From JAMWZF01 sp041628615 (GTDB lineage Bacteria; Pseudomonadota; Alphaproteobacteria; Rhodobacterales; Rhodobacteraceae), in the NCBI GenBank assembly GCA_041628615.1, contig JBFKOW010000001.1, positions 24,205 to 88,204 of the forward strand: a DNA stretch of 64,000 nucleotides. Direction: 5' to 3'. Below the pieces are notes generated by a model. That model made no database searches. It was not told where the DNA came from and worked only from the letters and a program-made list of their open reading frames with translations. Below, in pieces: positions 26,150-34,634 of this stretch (position 1 is the first letter of the stretch; each line of letters opens with the position of its first letter). Made by a program: the position numbers and the translations under genes.

Positions 26150-27571
26150 TTACTGGAAGTCGTAGACCATCTGCCCGCCCAGCAGCAGCGGCGCGCCGGG
26201 CAGGATGCCGTGCCGGTCGCAGAGCCGGTTCTGCCGGTGCAGCAGGTCGCGGGCGACCCCGAGCCGGCCGGCCAGCCCGCCAGCCCGCTCCGCGAGGGCG
26301 AGCGCCGCTCCGGCCTCGCCCCGCTGCAGGTGCCCCTCGACGGCGATCCGCGCCCCGGCGCCGGCGAGCGCCGCGTCGGGAATCGTGGCGCCGTCCCGCA
26401 CCAGCGCGAGGATCGTCACCGCCAGCGTCCAGTCGAAGTCCGCGGACAGCGCGTCGGGACGGTCCGGCGGGGCGCCGGTCTCGCCGCGCAGCCAGGGACC
26501 CGCGGCCTCGGCCAGCGTGGCCAGTTCCAGCACGTCGAGCGCCCGGCCCGCGTAGTGCCGCCGGTCGGCGGAGAAATCGAAGCTCGACAGCACCCGCACC
26601 GCGTCGGGCGCGCCGAAGCGCTCGACCAGCGCGGCGAGCAGGAAGGCCCAGGCTTCGCCGGGGCGGCGCAGCGGGTCGATCCCGCCGGTCTGCAGCGCCG
26701 CGAGGTAGGCTTCGGCGATCACCGCGGCTTCGGCCATGCGCCCGGTCTGGTGCGCGACGATGGGCAACAGCGTGCTGCCGCCCTCGTGCAGCCCGGCCCG
26801 CAGGACGAGGAACTGCCGCTGGCGGTCGAGCAGGACCTCCATGTCCGCCGCCGCGCCGGGATCGGCCAGCGGCGCCACCCGCGCCGGCGCGGCGGTGCCG
26901 TTGGTGTTCATGTTCCGGGGCGCGGCGAGGCGGGCCGGACCCTCCGCCGCGGCGCGGTGCCGGTCCCAGAAGGCTTCGTAGGCGCCCTCGGGCATCAGCG
27001 CGTAGAGCGACCCGGCGACCTGAAGCTCGCCGCGCGCCTCGGCCCGCGCGGCGATCGCCCCGAGCACCGCGGGCGGCTGGTCGGTGAGGACGGCGTGCAG
27101 CCCGGCGCCGTCCAGCCAGGCCTCGCGGAACCGCGCGTCGAGCCCGGGGTCCGCCGCGATGCGGTCGATGATGCCGAAGAAGGTCTCGCCGTCGTCGAGC
27201 AGCAGGATTGCCCGCCTCACCGCCAACCCGCTTCCGATCAGCGCCTCCGCCGGGTCGATGCCCCATCGGTCCACGCCCGCGGGGCCGAGGGTGGCGATCC
27301 GGTGGGCAAGCGCCATCTCGTCGACCTGCCGGTACGCCCGGCCTTCGCGCAGCGCGGCGAACACCGCCTCGGGGGCCATGTCGCCGTAGCGGAGCATCAG
27401 GTAGCCCGCGGCGCCGCCGAAATGCCCCGGTGCGAAGCCGTCGAGCGCGCTGCGCCGGGCGAGGATTTCGGCGGACATGTCCAGCAGCAGGGGAACGTCG
27501 CAGCGCCGCACTTCCGCGCCGGCCGCAGCGCCGCAGAGCGCCAGAACGCCGCCGACCACCAGGGCTCGCAC
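26150..27571 (-). CDS. Secreted alpha-helical protein of unknown function
   Basis: 473 residues from a GTG at 27571 with AGGAGGGG in front. The signal peptide is RALVVGGVLALCGAAAGA. The mature part is mostly predicted-helical, Ala/Leu/Arg-rich, with repeated helix pairs resembling a TPR-like solenoid (for example VAHQTGRMAEAAVIAEAYLA), but no named family is recognised. Only two Cys occur in the mature chain, one near the N-terminus (VRRCDVP) and one near the C-terminus (NRLCDRHG), so a disulfide that closes the chain is possible. It is divergent from the FadR-type regulator and shares its regulatory region. Confidence 0.7.
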   Translation of the reverse strand: MRALVVGGVLALCGAAAGAEVRRCDVPLLLDMSAEILARRSALDGFAPGHFGGAAGYLMLRYGDMAPEAVFAALREGRAYRQVDEMALAHRIATLGPAGVDRWGIDPAEALIGSGLAVRRAILLLDDGETFFGIIDRIAADPGLDARFREAWLDGAGLHAVLTDQPPAVLGAIAARAEARGELQVAGSLYALMPEGAYEAFWDRHRAAAEGPARLAAPRNMNTNGTAAPARVAPLADPGAAADMEVLLDRQRQFLVLRAGLHEGGSTLLPIVAHQTGRMAEAAVIAEAYLAALQTGGIDPLRRPGEAWAFLLAALVERFGAPDAVRVLSSFDFSADRRHYAGRALDVLELATLAEAAGPWLRGETGAPPDRPDALSADFDWTLAVTILALVRDGATIPDAALAGAGARIAVEGHLQRGEAGAALALAERAGGLAGRLGVARDLLHRQNRLCDRHGILPGAPLLLGGQMVYDFQ

Positions 27572-27648
27572 CGGGGTCCCCTCCTGAGTTGTCCGTCCCA
27601 GCTTTCCGCAGGGGCGGTCGCGGGGCAAGGCTTTCCAACGCCGGGCCG

Positions 27649-27669
27649 TGGTCATATTGTCTGACCAAT
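27649..27669. promoter_or_regulatory. Candidate operator of the FadR-type regulator
   Basis: TGGTC-N9-GACCA at 27649-27667 is an inverted repeat, and the overlapping ATTGTCTGACCAAT at 27656-27669 resembles the ATTGGTCnnACCAAT-like sites of FadR/PdhR-type GntR proteins. It is 18 bp before the regulator start and 78 bp from the divergent gene, so autoregulation is likely. Confidence 0.5.
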
Positions 27670-27686
27670 CGCGGAAAGGCCCGTCC

Positions 27687-28460
27687 ATGCCCTTCGAACC
27701 CGTCCAGCCGGAAAAGCTGTCCCGCGGCGTCGTCCGCCAGATCGAACTGCTGATCCTGCGCGGCATCCTGCGGCCCGGCGAGCGGCTGCCGGCGGAACGC
27801 GACCTTGCCGACCGGATGGGCGTGTCGCGCCCGTCGCTGCGCGAGGCGCTGGCCGACCTGCAGGAAAGCGGCCTTCTGGTCAGCCGCGCCGGGTCCGGGG
27901 TCTACGTCGCCGACGTTCTCGGCGCGGCCTTCTCGCCGGCGCTGGTGCGGCTGTTCTCGGCCCATGACGAGGCGGTGTTCGACACCATCGCCTTCCGGCG
28001 CGACATGGAGGGACTTGCGGCCGAGCGCGTCGCCAAGGTCGGATCCGAGACCGACCTGAAGGTCATCGACACGATCTTCGCCCGGATGGAGGCCGCCCAC
28101 GCGAAGCGGGACCCGGCCGAGGAAGCCGCGCTCGACACCGATTTCCACCTGTCCATCGTCGAGGCCAGCCACAACGTCATCATGCTGCACATGATGCGGT
28201 CGATGTACGAGCTGCTGCGCGAGGGCGTGTTCTACAACCGGCAGGTCATGTTCCGGCAGCGCACCACCCGGTCCGAACTGCTCGACCAGCACCGGCAGAT
28301 CAACACCGCGTTGCAGAACCGCGACGGCCCCGGCGCGCGGGCGGCGCTGACCGCGCATCTGGACTACGTGGAGGCGATGATCGCCGCCCAGCGCAAGGCC
28401 GACCGGAACGAGGCGGTGGCCCGGCAGCGGCTCGAGCACAAGAGCGGCGGCAACGGCTAG
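27687..28460 (+). CDS. GntR family transcriptional regulator with FCD domain (PdhR/FadR type)
   Basis: 257 residues. The N-terminal winged helix is GEPxLPAERDLADRMG-like here (GERLPAERDLADRMGVSRPS), recognition helix SRPSLREALADLQ. The C-terminal all-helical FCD effector domain includes DTDFHLSIVEASHNVIMLHM, with the Asp and His that bind metal and an organic acid in relatives. Family members sense acids such as lactate, pyruvate or fatty acyl-CoA. No metabolic operon is adjacent, so the effector cannot be told. Start ATG at 27687. It is followed on the plus strand by the atp terminator. Confidence 0.9.
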   Translation: MPFEPVQPEKLSRGVVRQIELLILRGILRPGERLPAERDLADRMGVSRPSLREALADLQESGLLVSRAGSGVYVADVLGAAFSPALVRLFSAHDEAVFDTIAFRRDMEGLAAERVAKVGSETDLKVIDTIFARMEAAHAKRDPAEEAALDTDFHLSIVEASHNVIMLHMMRSMYELLREGVFYNRQVMFRQRTTRSELLDQHRQINTALQNRDGPGARAALTAHLDYVEAMIAAQRKADRNEAVARQRLEHKSGGNG

Positions 28461-28471
28461 GCGAAAACGGA

Positions 28472-28497
28472 ACAGGGCGGACCGAAGCCCGCCCTGT
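28472..28497 (-). terminator. Intrinsic terminator of the F0 ATP synthase operon (shared with the FadR-type gene)
   Basis: ACAGGGCGG/CCGCCCTGT form a 9-bp stem with a CTTCGGT-containing loop. On the minus strand it is followed by TCCGTTTTC, and it lies 38 nt behind the atpF stop. On the plus strand it follows the regulator's stop, so it may work both ways. Confidence 0.65.
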
Positions 28498-28534
28498 GCC
28501 CAATTCCCGGAGCGCGCGCCGGAGCGCGCGCGGG

Positions 28535-29101
28535 TCAGTGCAGCTTGGCCCCGGCCTCGGCGATGGCGGACTCGATCAGCGCGTCCTGCCGCTCGGCGTC
28601 CATCTGCTTGGCGATCACCTCGCGGGCGGCGGCGATGGCCACCGCGATGGCGCCGTCGCGCACCTCGCGCACCGCGGCCGCCTCGGCGCTCTTGATCTGT
28701 TCCTGGGCGGCGGCAAGACGCCGGGCCACCGAGGTCTTGATGTCCTCGCGCGCCTTGGCGGCGGCTTCCTCGGCCTCGCGCTTCGCGCTCTCGACGATGC
28801 GGTTGGCCTGCTCGCTGACTTCCTTCTGCTTGCGCTCGTAGGAGGCCAGCAGGCTCTGGGCCTCCTCGCGCAGGGCCTTGGCCTCGTCCAGATCGCTGCG
28901 GATCGAGGCGGCCCGGTCGTCGAGCATCTTGCCGATCATGCCCGGGACCTTGAAGTAGACCAGGATCCCGACGAAGACGAGGAAGCCGAGAAGCACCACG
29001 AAGTCGGTGTTCTTGAGCGAGAAGAACGGCTTGTCGCCGGCGGCCAGCGCCGGTCCGGCGGCGGCCACGAGGACGGCGGTCAGTGCGGTCAGTCTGCGCA
29101 T
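28535..29101 (-). CDS. atpF: F0F1 ATP synthase subunit b
   Basis: 188 residues. An N-terminal hydrophobic lead, then a single membrane segment FVVLLGFLVFVGILVYFKVP, then a long charged helix (VYFKVPGMIGKMLDDRAASI onward) forms the peripheral stalk linking F0 to F1. It is the last gene in the order atpI-atpB-atpE-atpF'-atpF. The two b-type genes are 3 bp apart. Confidence 0.93.
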   Translation of the reverse strand: MRRLTALTAVLVAAAGPALAAGDKPFFSLKNTDFVVLLGFLVFVGILVYFKVPGMIGKMLDDRAASIRSDLDEAKALREEAQSLLASYERKQKEVSEQANRIVESAKREAEEAAAKAREDIKTSVARRLAAAQEQIKSAEAAAVREVRDGAIAVAIAAAREVIAKQMDAERQDALIESAIAEAGAKLH

Positions 29102-29104
29102 CTC

Positions 29105-29650
29105 TCAGCCCTCCATCCGGGTCTTGACCGCGGCGTTGACGCTGCGGGCGTCGGCCTTGCCGCCGAGGGCGAGGATTACTTCCTTCGCCGTCGCGGTGGC
29201 GACTTCGCGGATGCTTTCGGCGGCGCCGGCGCGGATCTCGGCGATCGCCCTCTCGCTTTCGGCGAGCTGGTCGGCGATCTCCTCGTCGGCGCGGGCCAGT
29301 TCACGGTCGAGGTCGGACTGGATCGTGGCGCGGGTTTCCTCGGCGATCTTGGTCGCCTCGGCGCGCGCGTCCGCCAGCGCCTTCTCGTAGGCCTTCTCGG
29401 CCTCCTGGGCGCGCAGCTTCAGTTCCTCGGCCGCCGCGATGTCGTTGGTGATGGTGCCCTGCCGCTCGGCCAGAACCGACGCAATGCGGGGCAGCGCGAC
29501 GCGGCTGAGAACGAGGTAGATCACCACGAGCGTGACGAGCAGCCAGAAGATCTGGTTCGGGAACCAGTCGAAGCAAAGCTGCGGCATCCCGATGGCGGAG
29601 CCGTCGGCCCCGACGCAGGTGCTGGCTGCAGAGGTGGTTTCGGTTGCCAT
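29105..29650 (-). CDS. atpF': F0F1 ATP synthase subunit b'
   Basis: 181 residues. Like subunit b, but with the N-terminal helix [20 protein letters not shown] and the stalk helix [20 protein letters not shown]. It carries two N-terminal Cys (STCVG, QLCFDW). The b/b' heterodimer is typical of photosynthetic and related alphaproteobacteria. It follows atpE after a gap that holds a very stable hairpin. Confidence 0.93.
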   Translation of the reverse strand: MATETTSAASTCVGADGSAIGMPQLCFDWFPNQIFWLLVTLVVIYLVLSRVALPRIASVLAERQGTITNDIAAAEELKLRAQEAEKAYEKALADARAEATKIAEETRATIQSDLDRELARADEEIADQLAESERAIAEIRAGAAESIREVATATAKEVILALGGKADARSVNAAVKTRMEG

Positions 29651-29681
29651 TGCGGCCTCCCTGGCGCCTGTCTTCGGATCG

Positions 29682-29710
29682 CCGGCGGGCGGCGCGGGCC
29701 GCCCTGCCGG
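29682..29710 (-). other. Very stable hairpin between atpE and atpF'
   Basis: CCGGC-(A bulge)-GGGCGGC and GCCGCCC-GCCGG pair around the loop CCGC: 12 bp with one bulge. It begins 22 nt behind the atpE stop and ends 32 nt before the atpF' start. There is no T run. It may protect the atpE message or lower transcription into the stalk genes. Confidence 0.6.
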
Positions 29711-29731
29711 TCAGGATCGGAGACGGGTCGC

Positions 29732-29968
29732 TTAGACGGCGAACATCAGCAGCAGCGCCACGAGGAAGGCGAAGATGCCGAGCGCTTCGGCGAAGGCGAT
29801 GCCGATGAAGAGCGTCGCGGTCTGGCCACCGGCGGCCGAGGGGTTGCGCAGCGCACCGGCGAGGAAGTTGCCGGCGACGTGGCCCACACCGATGGCGGCG
29901 GCACCCGAGCCGATGGCGGCGAGGCCGGCGCCGATGAACTGACCCATTTGAGCGATATTGCCTTCCAT
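29732..29968 (-). CDS. atpE: F0F1 ATP synthase subunit c
   Basis: 78 residues, two membrane helices. The proton-carrying carboxylate is the Glu in AFAEALGIF in the second helix, and the first helix is glycine-rich ([20 protein letters not shown]). It forms the c-ring of the rotor. RBS AAGGAGACAGGATC. The gap behind it, holding a hairpin, separates it from the stalk genes. Confidence 0.96.
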   Translation of the reverse strand: MEGNIAQMGQFIGAGLAAIGSGAAAIGVGHVAGNFLAGALRNPSAAGGQTATLFIGIAFAEALGIFAFLVALLLMFAV

Positions 29969-30035
29969 GATCCTGTCTCCTTGATTGGAAGTCTGTCGAT
30001 GGACGGACCTTGCCGGCCCGCCCGCGTTCGGTTGG

Positions 30036-30797
30036 TTAGTGATGCGGATGCAGCGCGTCCTTGAGGTAGACGCAGGTGAGGATGGTGAACACGTAGGCCT
30101 GGATGAAGGACACCAGCACCTCGAGCCCGTAGATCGCCGTCACGCCGAGCACCGCCACCGGCGCCACCGCGCCGACCTGCGCGAAGCCGGCGAATACCTT
30201 GAGCACCGCGTGCCCGGCCATCAGGTTGCCGGCGAGACGGATGGAGTGGCTCACCGGCCGGACGAAGTAGGAAATCACCTCGATCAGCGCCAGCACCGGC
30301 CGCAGCGGCAGCGGCGCCGAGGACACCCAGAACAGGCTCAGGAAGCTGGCGCCGTTCTTGATGAAGCCGATCGCGGTCACCGTGAAGAACACCCCGAAGC
30401 CCAGCACCGCGGTCACCGCGATGTGCGAGGTGGTGGTGAACGACGACGGGATCAGCCCGAGGAAGTTCGAGAACACGATGAACAGGAACAGCGTGAAGAT
30501 GTAGGGGAAGTACTTGAGCCCGTCCTTGCCGGACACGTCCTCGACCATCTTGTGCACGAAGCCGTAGGCCAGTTCCGCCACCGACTGGGTCCGCGACGGC
30601 ACGATCGCCCGCCCCCGGGTGCCCAGCACCAGCAGCGCGACGATCCCGAGGATCGCCAGCGCCATCCAGAAGGTCACGTTCGTGGGCGTGTACCAATGCA
30701 CCGCGCCGTCGCCGAACAGCGGCTTGACGATGAACTGGTCGAGCGGGTGAAAGACCAGCCCGCCGCCCTCTCCGTGTGCTTCAGCTTCGCTTGCCAC
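30036..30797 (-). CDS. atpB: F0F1 ATP synthase subunit a
   Basis: 253 residues, five to six membrane segments. The essential Arg is in [19 protein letters not shown], which carries the proton channel. The start codon is GTG at 30797. It overlaps the end of atpI by 17 bp, indicating coupling. It is the stator half-channel subunit. Confidence 0.95.
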   Translation of the reverse strand: MASEAEAHGEGGGLVFHPLDQFIVKPLFGDGAVHWYTPTNVTFWMALAILGIVALLVLGTRGRAIVPSRTQSVAELAYGFVHKMVEDVSGKDGLKYFPYIFTLFLFIVFSNFLGLIPSSFTTTSHIAVTAVLGFGVFFTVTAIGFIKNGASFLSLFWVSSAPLPLRPVLALIEVISYFVRPVSHSIRLAGNLMAGHAVLKVFAGFAQVGAVAPVAVLGVTAIYGLEVLVSFIQAYVFTILTCVYLKDALHPHH

Positions 30798-31137
30798 CGG
30801 CGTCGCTCCCGTTCTCGGGCGGCTTCGTGCCGCCGCCGTATTCCTGCACCTCCCGGGCGGTCCGCAGCATGGTCTGAACGCCGGCCGCGAAGCCCAGGAA
30901 TATGAACAGCACCATCAACCAGGGCTTTGTGCCGAAGATGGCGTCCAGCCCGTATCCGATGCCGAAGCCGATCCCGAGACCGGCCACAAGCTCTATCACC
31001 ATCCGCCAGGCGATCTGCGCCTGGGTATAGTGCTCGTCTGCGTGGGGGCTGCGGTCCTCGGCCCCCCTCAGCCGCGCGATCCGTTCGTCCAGCGCCTTCA
31101 GCCGGTCCGGATCGGGTGACTCTTGCGGGTCGGACAC
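30781..31137 (-). CDS. atpI: ATP synthase-associated protein AtpI
   Basis: 118 residues from the GTG at 31137. Two membrane helices ([20 protein letters not shown] and [19 protein letters not shown]) and a charged N-terminal [17 protein letters not shown] are typical of AtpI, which helps c-ring assembly. A GTG at 31152 also opens the frame, but the candidate promoter would leave only about 8 nt of leader; the second GTG has GGGGGAAA in front and about 23 nt of leader, so I prefer it. Confidence 0.85.
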   Translation of the reverse strand: MSDPQESPDPDRLKALDERIARLRGAEDRSPHADEHYTQAQIAWRMVIELVAGLGIGFGIGYGLDAIFGTKPWLMVLFIFLGFAAGVQTMLRTAREVQEYGGGTKPPENGSDAGGKRS

Positions 31138-31166
31138 GCGGATTTCCCCCACTGCGTCAGTGGCAG

Positions 31167-31195
31167 GGGATAGGGGCGCGAGCCGGCAGAGTCAA
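31167..31195 (-). promoter_or_regulatory. Promoter of the F0 ATP synthase operon
   Basis: On the minus strand TTGACT (31190-31195), a 17-bp spacer, and TATCCC (31167-31172) match sigma-70 well. It lies 30 bp upstream of the preferred atpI start. Confidence 0.65.
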
Positions 31196-31446
31196 GAAAT
31201 TGGGACCGGCGGGCAAGACGCTGATCCGGCTTGATTTTTCCGGCCCCGCCGGGCCGTTGCGCCAATCCGCCGCCGTCAGCGATATTCAACCGATCAGTTG
31301 AGCTTTGCCGGCGTCCCCGCCGCCCGGACGGCCGCCCGTCGATCGGGATCCGGTCGCCGTCCGGCATCGCCGCCGCCCCGGGGTCCGCGCGGCGGCGGGC
31401 CTGTCAACGCTTTCCCGGCGGCGCGCCCACCGGTAGGCTGGCCGCG
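31196..31446. other. Intergenic stretch between the atp promoter and the ArsR gene
   Basis: With the atpI start at 31137, the whole gap to the ArsR gene is 309 bp. Beyond the atp promoter it holds nothing recognisable; it is GC-rich, with no clear sigma-70 promoter for the ArsR gene. Confidence 0.4.
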
Positions 31447-31791
31447 ATGGCACAGACGCTCGACACCGTTTTCGCCGCGCTGGCGGACCCGACCCGGCGG
31501 GCGATCCTGTCGATGCTGCTCGAGGACGACATGGCGGTGACCGACGTGGCGCAGCCCTTCGAGATGTCGCTGGCGGCGGTGTCCAAGCACCTGACGGTGC
31601 TGACCAATGCCGGCCTCATCAGCCAGGAGCGGCGCGGCCGGGTGAAATGGTGCAAGCTGGAGCCCGACGCGCTGCGCGCGGCCAGCGTCTGGATGCAGTC
31701 CTTCGGCCAGTTCGACGCCATCGACCTCGACGCCTTCGAGCGGTTTCTCGGCGCGGAACTGGGCGGGGACGGCGTCCCGCCGCCGGAGTGA
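31447..31791 (+). CDS. ArsR family transcriptional regulator
   Basis: 114 residues. A winged helix-turn-helix: LADPTRRAILSMLLEDD, then MSLAAVSKHLTVLTNAGLIS (recognition helix) and the wing RRGRVKWCKLE. The single Cys in the wing does not form a known metal site, so it may be of the metal-independent SdpR-like class, often partnered with SRPBCC/AHSA1 proteins. No such gene is next to it; instead it is convergent with a DMT exporter (gap 4 bp). Confidence 0.88.
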   Translation: MAQTLDTVFAALADPTRRAILSMLLEDDMAVTDVAQPFEMSLAAVSKHLTVLTNAGLISQERRGRVKWCKLEPDALRAASVWMQSFGQFDAIDLDAFERFLGAELGGDGVPPPE

Positions 31792-31795
31792 GCCG

Positions 31796-32668
31796 CTAAT
31801 CCCGCAGCAGCACCAGCAGCGCCGCGACGGTCAGCCCCAGCCCGGCGAGGACGATGCCCGGCGGCCCCGGCTGACCCAGCGCGACCTGCCACAGGAGCAC
31901 CCAGGACGGCGTCAGGTAGGTGTAGGCCATCACCTTCGCCGCCGGCAGCCGCAGCGCCGCGAACTGCAGCAGCAGGAAGGTGGCGGCGCTGGCGAAGACC
32001 GCGACGTAGACCAGCGTCACCCAGACCACCGCGGGCAGCGCCGCCCAGTCCGTCGCCCAGAGCGCCGGCGCCCCCAGCACCAGCAGGATCGCCGCCCCCG
32101 CCACCAGCGTCCCGAAGGTGAAGGCGACCGGGCTTTCGCCCCGGTTCAGCCGCGCCACCAGCGGCGTGTAGAAGGCGTGGGCCACGCAGCCCAGGAAGTA
32201 GATCGCCTCGCCCCGGCCGATGTCGAAGGCGAGCAGCGCGCCGAGATCGGCCCGGAAGATCACCCAGAGCGCCCCGGCCGCGCCGATCGCCAGCCCCAGG
32301 GCGATCCGCGGTGACATCCGCTGCCGCAGCAGCAGGTATCCGAACCCGCCCGCCATCGCCGGGGTCAGGGTGAAGATCGCCGCCGCGCTCACCGCCGGGG
32401 CGGTCTTGAGCCCCTCGAACATCAGCACGAAATAGGTGGCGAGGAAGCCGCCCAGCAGGCCGTAGCGCCAGGGCGACCGCCAGGCCGCCCGCGGGACGCC
32501 GCGCGCCGCCGCCAGCGCCCCGACGATCGCCCCGGCCAGCACGAAGCGGGCGGCGGTGAGGGCGAGCGGCGCGATCTCGTTCGCCGCCATCACCCCGAGC
32601 GCGAAGGACCCGGCGACAAGGCCGGAGAACGCGAACATCGCGAGGTGTCCGGCCGCGGCCGGGGTCAT
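31796..32668 (-). CDS. DMT superfamily (EamA) transporter
   Basis: 290 residues with about ten membrane segments, arranged as two EamA repeats (repeat one around TAARFVLAGAIVGALAAARG, repeat two around LFAVALIYLG-like VWVTLVYVAVFASAATFLLL). It is an inner-membrane exporter or metabolite carrier of unknown substrate. It lies head-on to the ArsR gene and 76 bp behind the LysR gene on the same strand. Confidence 0.87.
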   Translation of the reverse strand: MTPAAAGHLAMFAFSGLVAGSFALGVMAANEIAPLALTAARFVLAGAIVGALAAARGVPRAAWRSPWRYGLLGGFLATYFVLMFEGLKTAPAVSAAAIFTLTPAMAGGFGYLLLRQRMSPRIALGLAIGAAGALWVIFRADLGALLAFDIGRGEAIYFLGCVAHAFYTPLVARLNRGESPVAFTFGTLVAGAAILLVLGAPALWATDWAALPAVVWVTLVYVAVFASAATFLLLQFAALRLPAAKVMAYTYLTPSWVLLWQVALGQPGPPGIVLAGLGLTVAALLVLLRD

Positions 32669-32744
32669 CCGGCTGTCATCGGTCGGTCATCGGGCTGCCA
32701 TCGGGCGGTCATCGGGGGCGCGGCGCGGGGTCGGGGTCCGGGGC

Positions 32745-33626
32745 TCAGCGGTCCGACCACGCGCGCGCCGCCGCCTTCAGGTACTTCAGGAACGCCTGCA
32801 CCTTCGGCGTCCGGTGCAGGTCGACATGGGTGACGATCCACATCGGCGCGGTCCATTCGTCGCGCGGCGGCATCACCTCGACCAGCCCGTCGCGGCGCGC
32901 GGCCTCCCAGGACGGCATGAAGCCGATCCCGGCCCCGGCGGCGATGGCGTCGAGCATCGACCGGTTGTCCATCGTCCGGAAGGTGATCCGCGCCTCGGGC
33001 ACCCGTTCGCGCAGCCAGCGCATGAACGGCGCCCGGCTGTCGGCATTGTCGTGGCCGACGAAGCGGTGGGCGGGCAGGTCGTCCTCGGTCTCGGGCAGGC
33101 CGTGCGCGTCGACATAGGACTGCGCCGCGACCAGCCGCATGTCGTAGATGTGGAACCGCTGGACCACGTTGTCGGGCTCTTCCGGCGCGCTGCCCGCGCG
33201 GATCGCGACATGGGCCTCGCCGTATTCCAGCCGGAAAACCCGGTCGCCGGTCAGGTAGCGCACGGTGAGCCCGTCGTTCTCGGCCTGGAAGGCGGCGAGC
33301 ACCGGGGTCAGGATCGGCGACAGCCCGGTCAGCGAGGTGACCACGAGGTCGCCGGACACCCCCTCGCCCTGCCCCCGGATCCGGCCGGCGAGCTGGGCGA
33401 ACTGGTCGTCGGTGGCGGCGGCCACCTGCAGCAGGTCCTGCCCCGCCTCGGTCGCCGTGTAGCCCCGTGCGTGGCGCTGGAACAGCTTCACCCCGAGCCG
33501 TTGTTCGAGGGCGTCGACATGGCGGATCACGGTGGCGTGGTGGACGCCGAGCACGTCGGCGGCGCCGCTCACGGTGCCGACGCGGGCGACCTGGTAGGCG
33601 GTGCGGATCTCGTCCCAGTTCTCCAT
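32745..33626 (-). CDS. LysR family transcriptional regulator
   Basis: 293 residues. The helix-turn-helix is VSGAADVLGVHHATVIRHVD, followed by ALEQRLGVKLFQRHARGYTA. The C-terminal substrate-binding domain lies from about residue 90 (GDLVVTSLTGLSPILTPVLA). The start at 33626 gives the normal family N-terminus; a longer frame upstream is an artefact of GC-rich sequence. It is divergent from the azoreductase gene, so it probably controls that gene. Confidence 0.9.
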   Translation of the reverse strand: MENWDEIRTAYQVARVGTVSGAADVLGVHHATVIRHVDALEQRLGVKLFQRHARGYTATEAGQDLLQVAAATDDQFAQLAGRIRGQGEGVSGDLVVTSLTGLSPILTPVLAAFQAENDGLTVRYLTGDRVFRLEYGEAHVAIRAGSAPEEPDNVVQRFHIYDMRLVAAQSYVDAHGLPETEDDLPAHRFVGHDNADSRAPFMRWLRERVPEARITFRTMDNRSMLDAIAAGAGIGFMPSWEAARRDGLVEVMPPRDEWTAPMWIVTHVDLHRTPKVQAFLKYLKAAARAWSDR

Positions 33627-33659
33627 CGAAACGGTGCACTCCTGAACATCAACACCCGA

Positions 33660-33673
33660 ATCATAGCCATAAT
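33660..33673. promoter_or_regulatory. Imperfect dyad in the LysR-azoreductase gap, possible LysR site
   Basis: ATCATAGCCATAAT is an imperfect inverted repeat in an AT-richer patch 34 bp upstream of the LysR start. LysR proteins usually bind T-N11-A dyads near their own promoter. The fit is moderate. Confidence 0.3.
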
Positions 33674-33858
33674 GTGCCCGAGCGCAAGGTTGGCGCAACG
33701 CCTCTCCGGGGCCATCCGCTTGCCCCCCGAACGCGCCGGGCCCCGGCGGCGAAGCTGTTCCCTTGCGCACAGCGGGTGTCTGTTTTCTGCGCTTTCAGGC
33801 CGTTGCGCACAGACCTACCTGCCCGCCAAGGCCAACCCAACGCATACCGGAGTTCCCA

Positions 33859-34407
33859 ATGACCCTTCTTCGCATCGACGCCTCGGTCCGCACCGACGGC
33901 TCCCTGTCCCGCGCCCGCGCCGACCTCGCGGAAGCCGCGCTGTCGCCGGCGTCCGTCACCCGCCGCGATCTCGCCGCCGAGGCGCTGCCGCAGATCGACG
34001 CGGTCTGGGCCGAGGCGCGACTGCGCGTGCCGGCGGACCTCGGCGACGACGAGCGCGCCGCCCTCGCGCTGTCGGACGAACTGATCGCGGAACTGCGCGC
34101 CGCCGACACCATCCTGATCTCCACCCCGGTCTACAACTTCGGGGTTCCGGCCAGCCTGAAGGCCTGGATGGACCTGGTGGCGCGGCCGAAGGTGACCTTC
34201 GCCTATACCGAGGGCGGCCCGGTCGGCTTGCTCGAAGGCAAGCGCGCGATCATCTCGATCGCCTCGGGCGGGACCGAGATCGACGGCACGATGGATTACG
34301 CCACGCCGCACCTGCGGCACTTCCTCGGGTTCCTCGGGATCACCGACGTGACGGTTCTCGCCGCCGACGCGGACGTCGCCGCGCTGGCCGCCCCGGCGGC
34401 GGCCTGA
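33859..34407 (+). CDS. azoR: FMN-dependent NADH-azoreductase family protein
   Basis: 182 residues. A flavodoxin-like fold with the AzoR landmarks: LLRIDASVRTDGSLSRARAD, TPVYNFGVPASLKAWMDLVA (FMN loop) and VTFAYTEGGPVGLLEGKRAI. It reduces quinones and azo compounds with NADH and protects against electrophile stress. It is divergent from a LysR regulator. Confidence 0.88.
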   Translation: MTLLRIDASVRTDGSLSRARADLAEAALSPASVTRRDLAAEALPQIDAVWAEARLRVPADLGDDERAALALSDELIAELRAADTILISTPVYNFGVPASLKAWMDLVARPKVTFAYTEGGPVGLLEGKRAIISIASGGTEIDGTMDYATPHLRHFLGFLGITDVTVLAADADVAALAAPAAA

Positions 34408-34563
34408 CGCGACCCGCAGGGGGCCGGATCGCGGCGCGGCGCGCCGCCCGGCCCCATTCGCCGACCCGCGGGCGCCGGCGACGGGCGGCCGGGTCCGGCC
34501 GGGCGATCCGGGGCCGGACCTGGCGGATCGGGGCCGCCTCCCGCCTTAACCCTTCATTAACAT

Positions 34564-34592
34564 TTGAACGAATCTCGCGGATACGCTATCCT
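34564..34592 (+). promoter_or_regulatory. Promoter of the M15 peptidase gene
   Basis: TTGAAC at 34564-34569, 17-bp spacer, TATCCT at 34587-34592, in an AT-richer stretch 43 bp before the start. A good sigma-70-type match. Confidence 0.55.
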
Positions 34593-34634
34593 GATGGTTG
34601 CATTTTTGTGAATGTTTTCAATCAGGAGAGTGTG

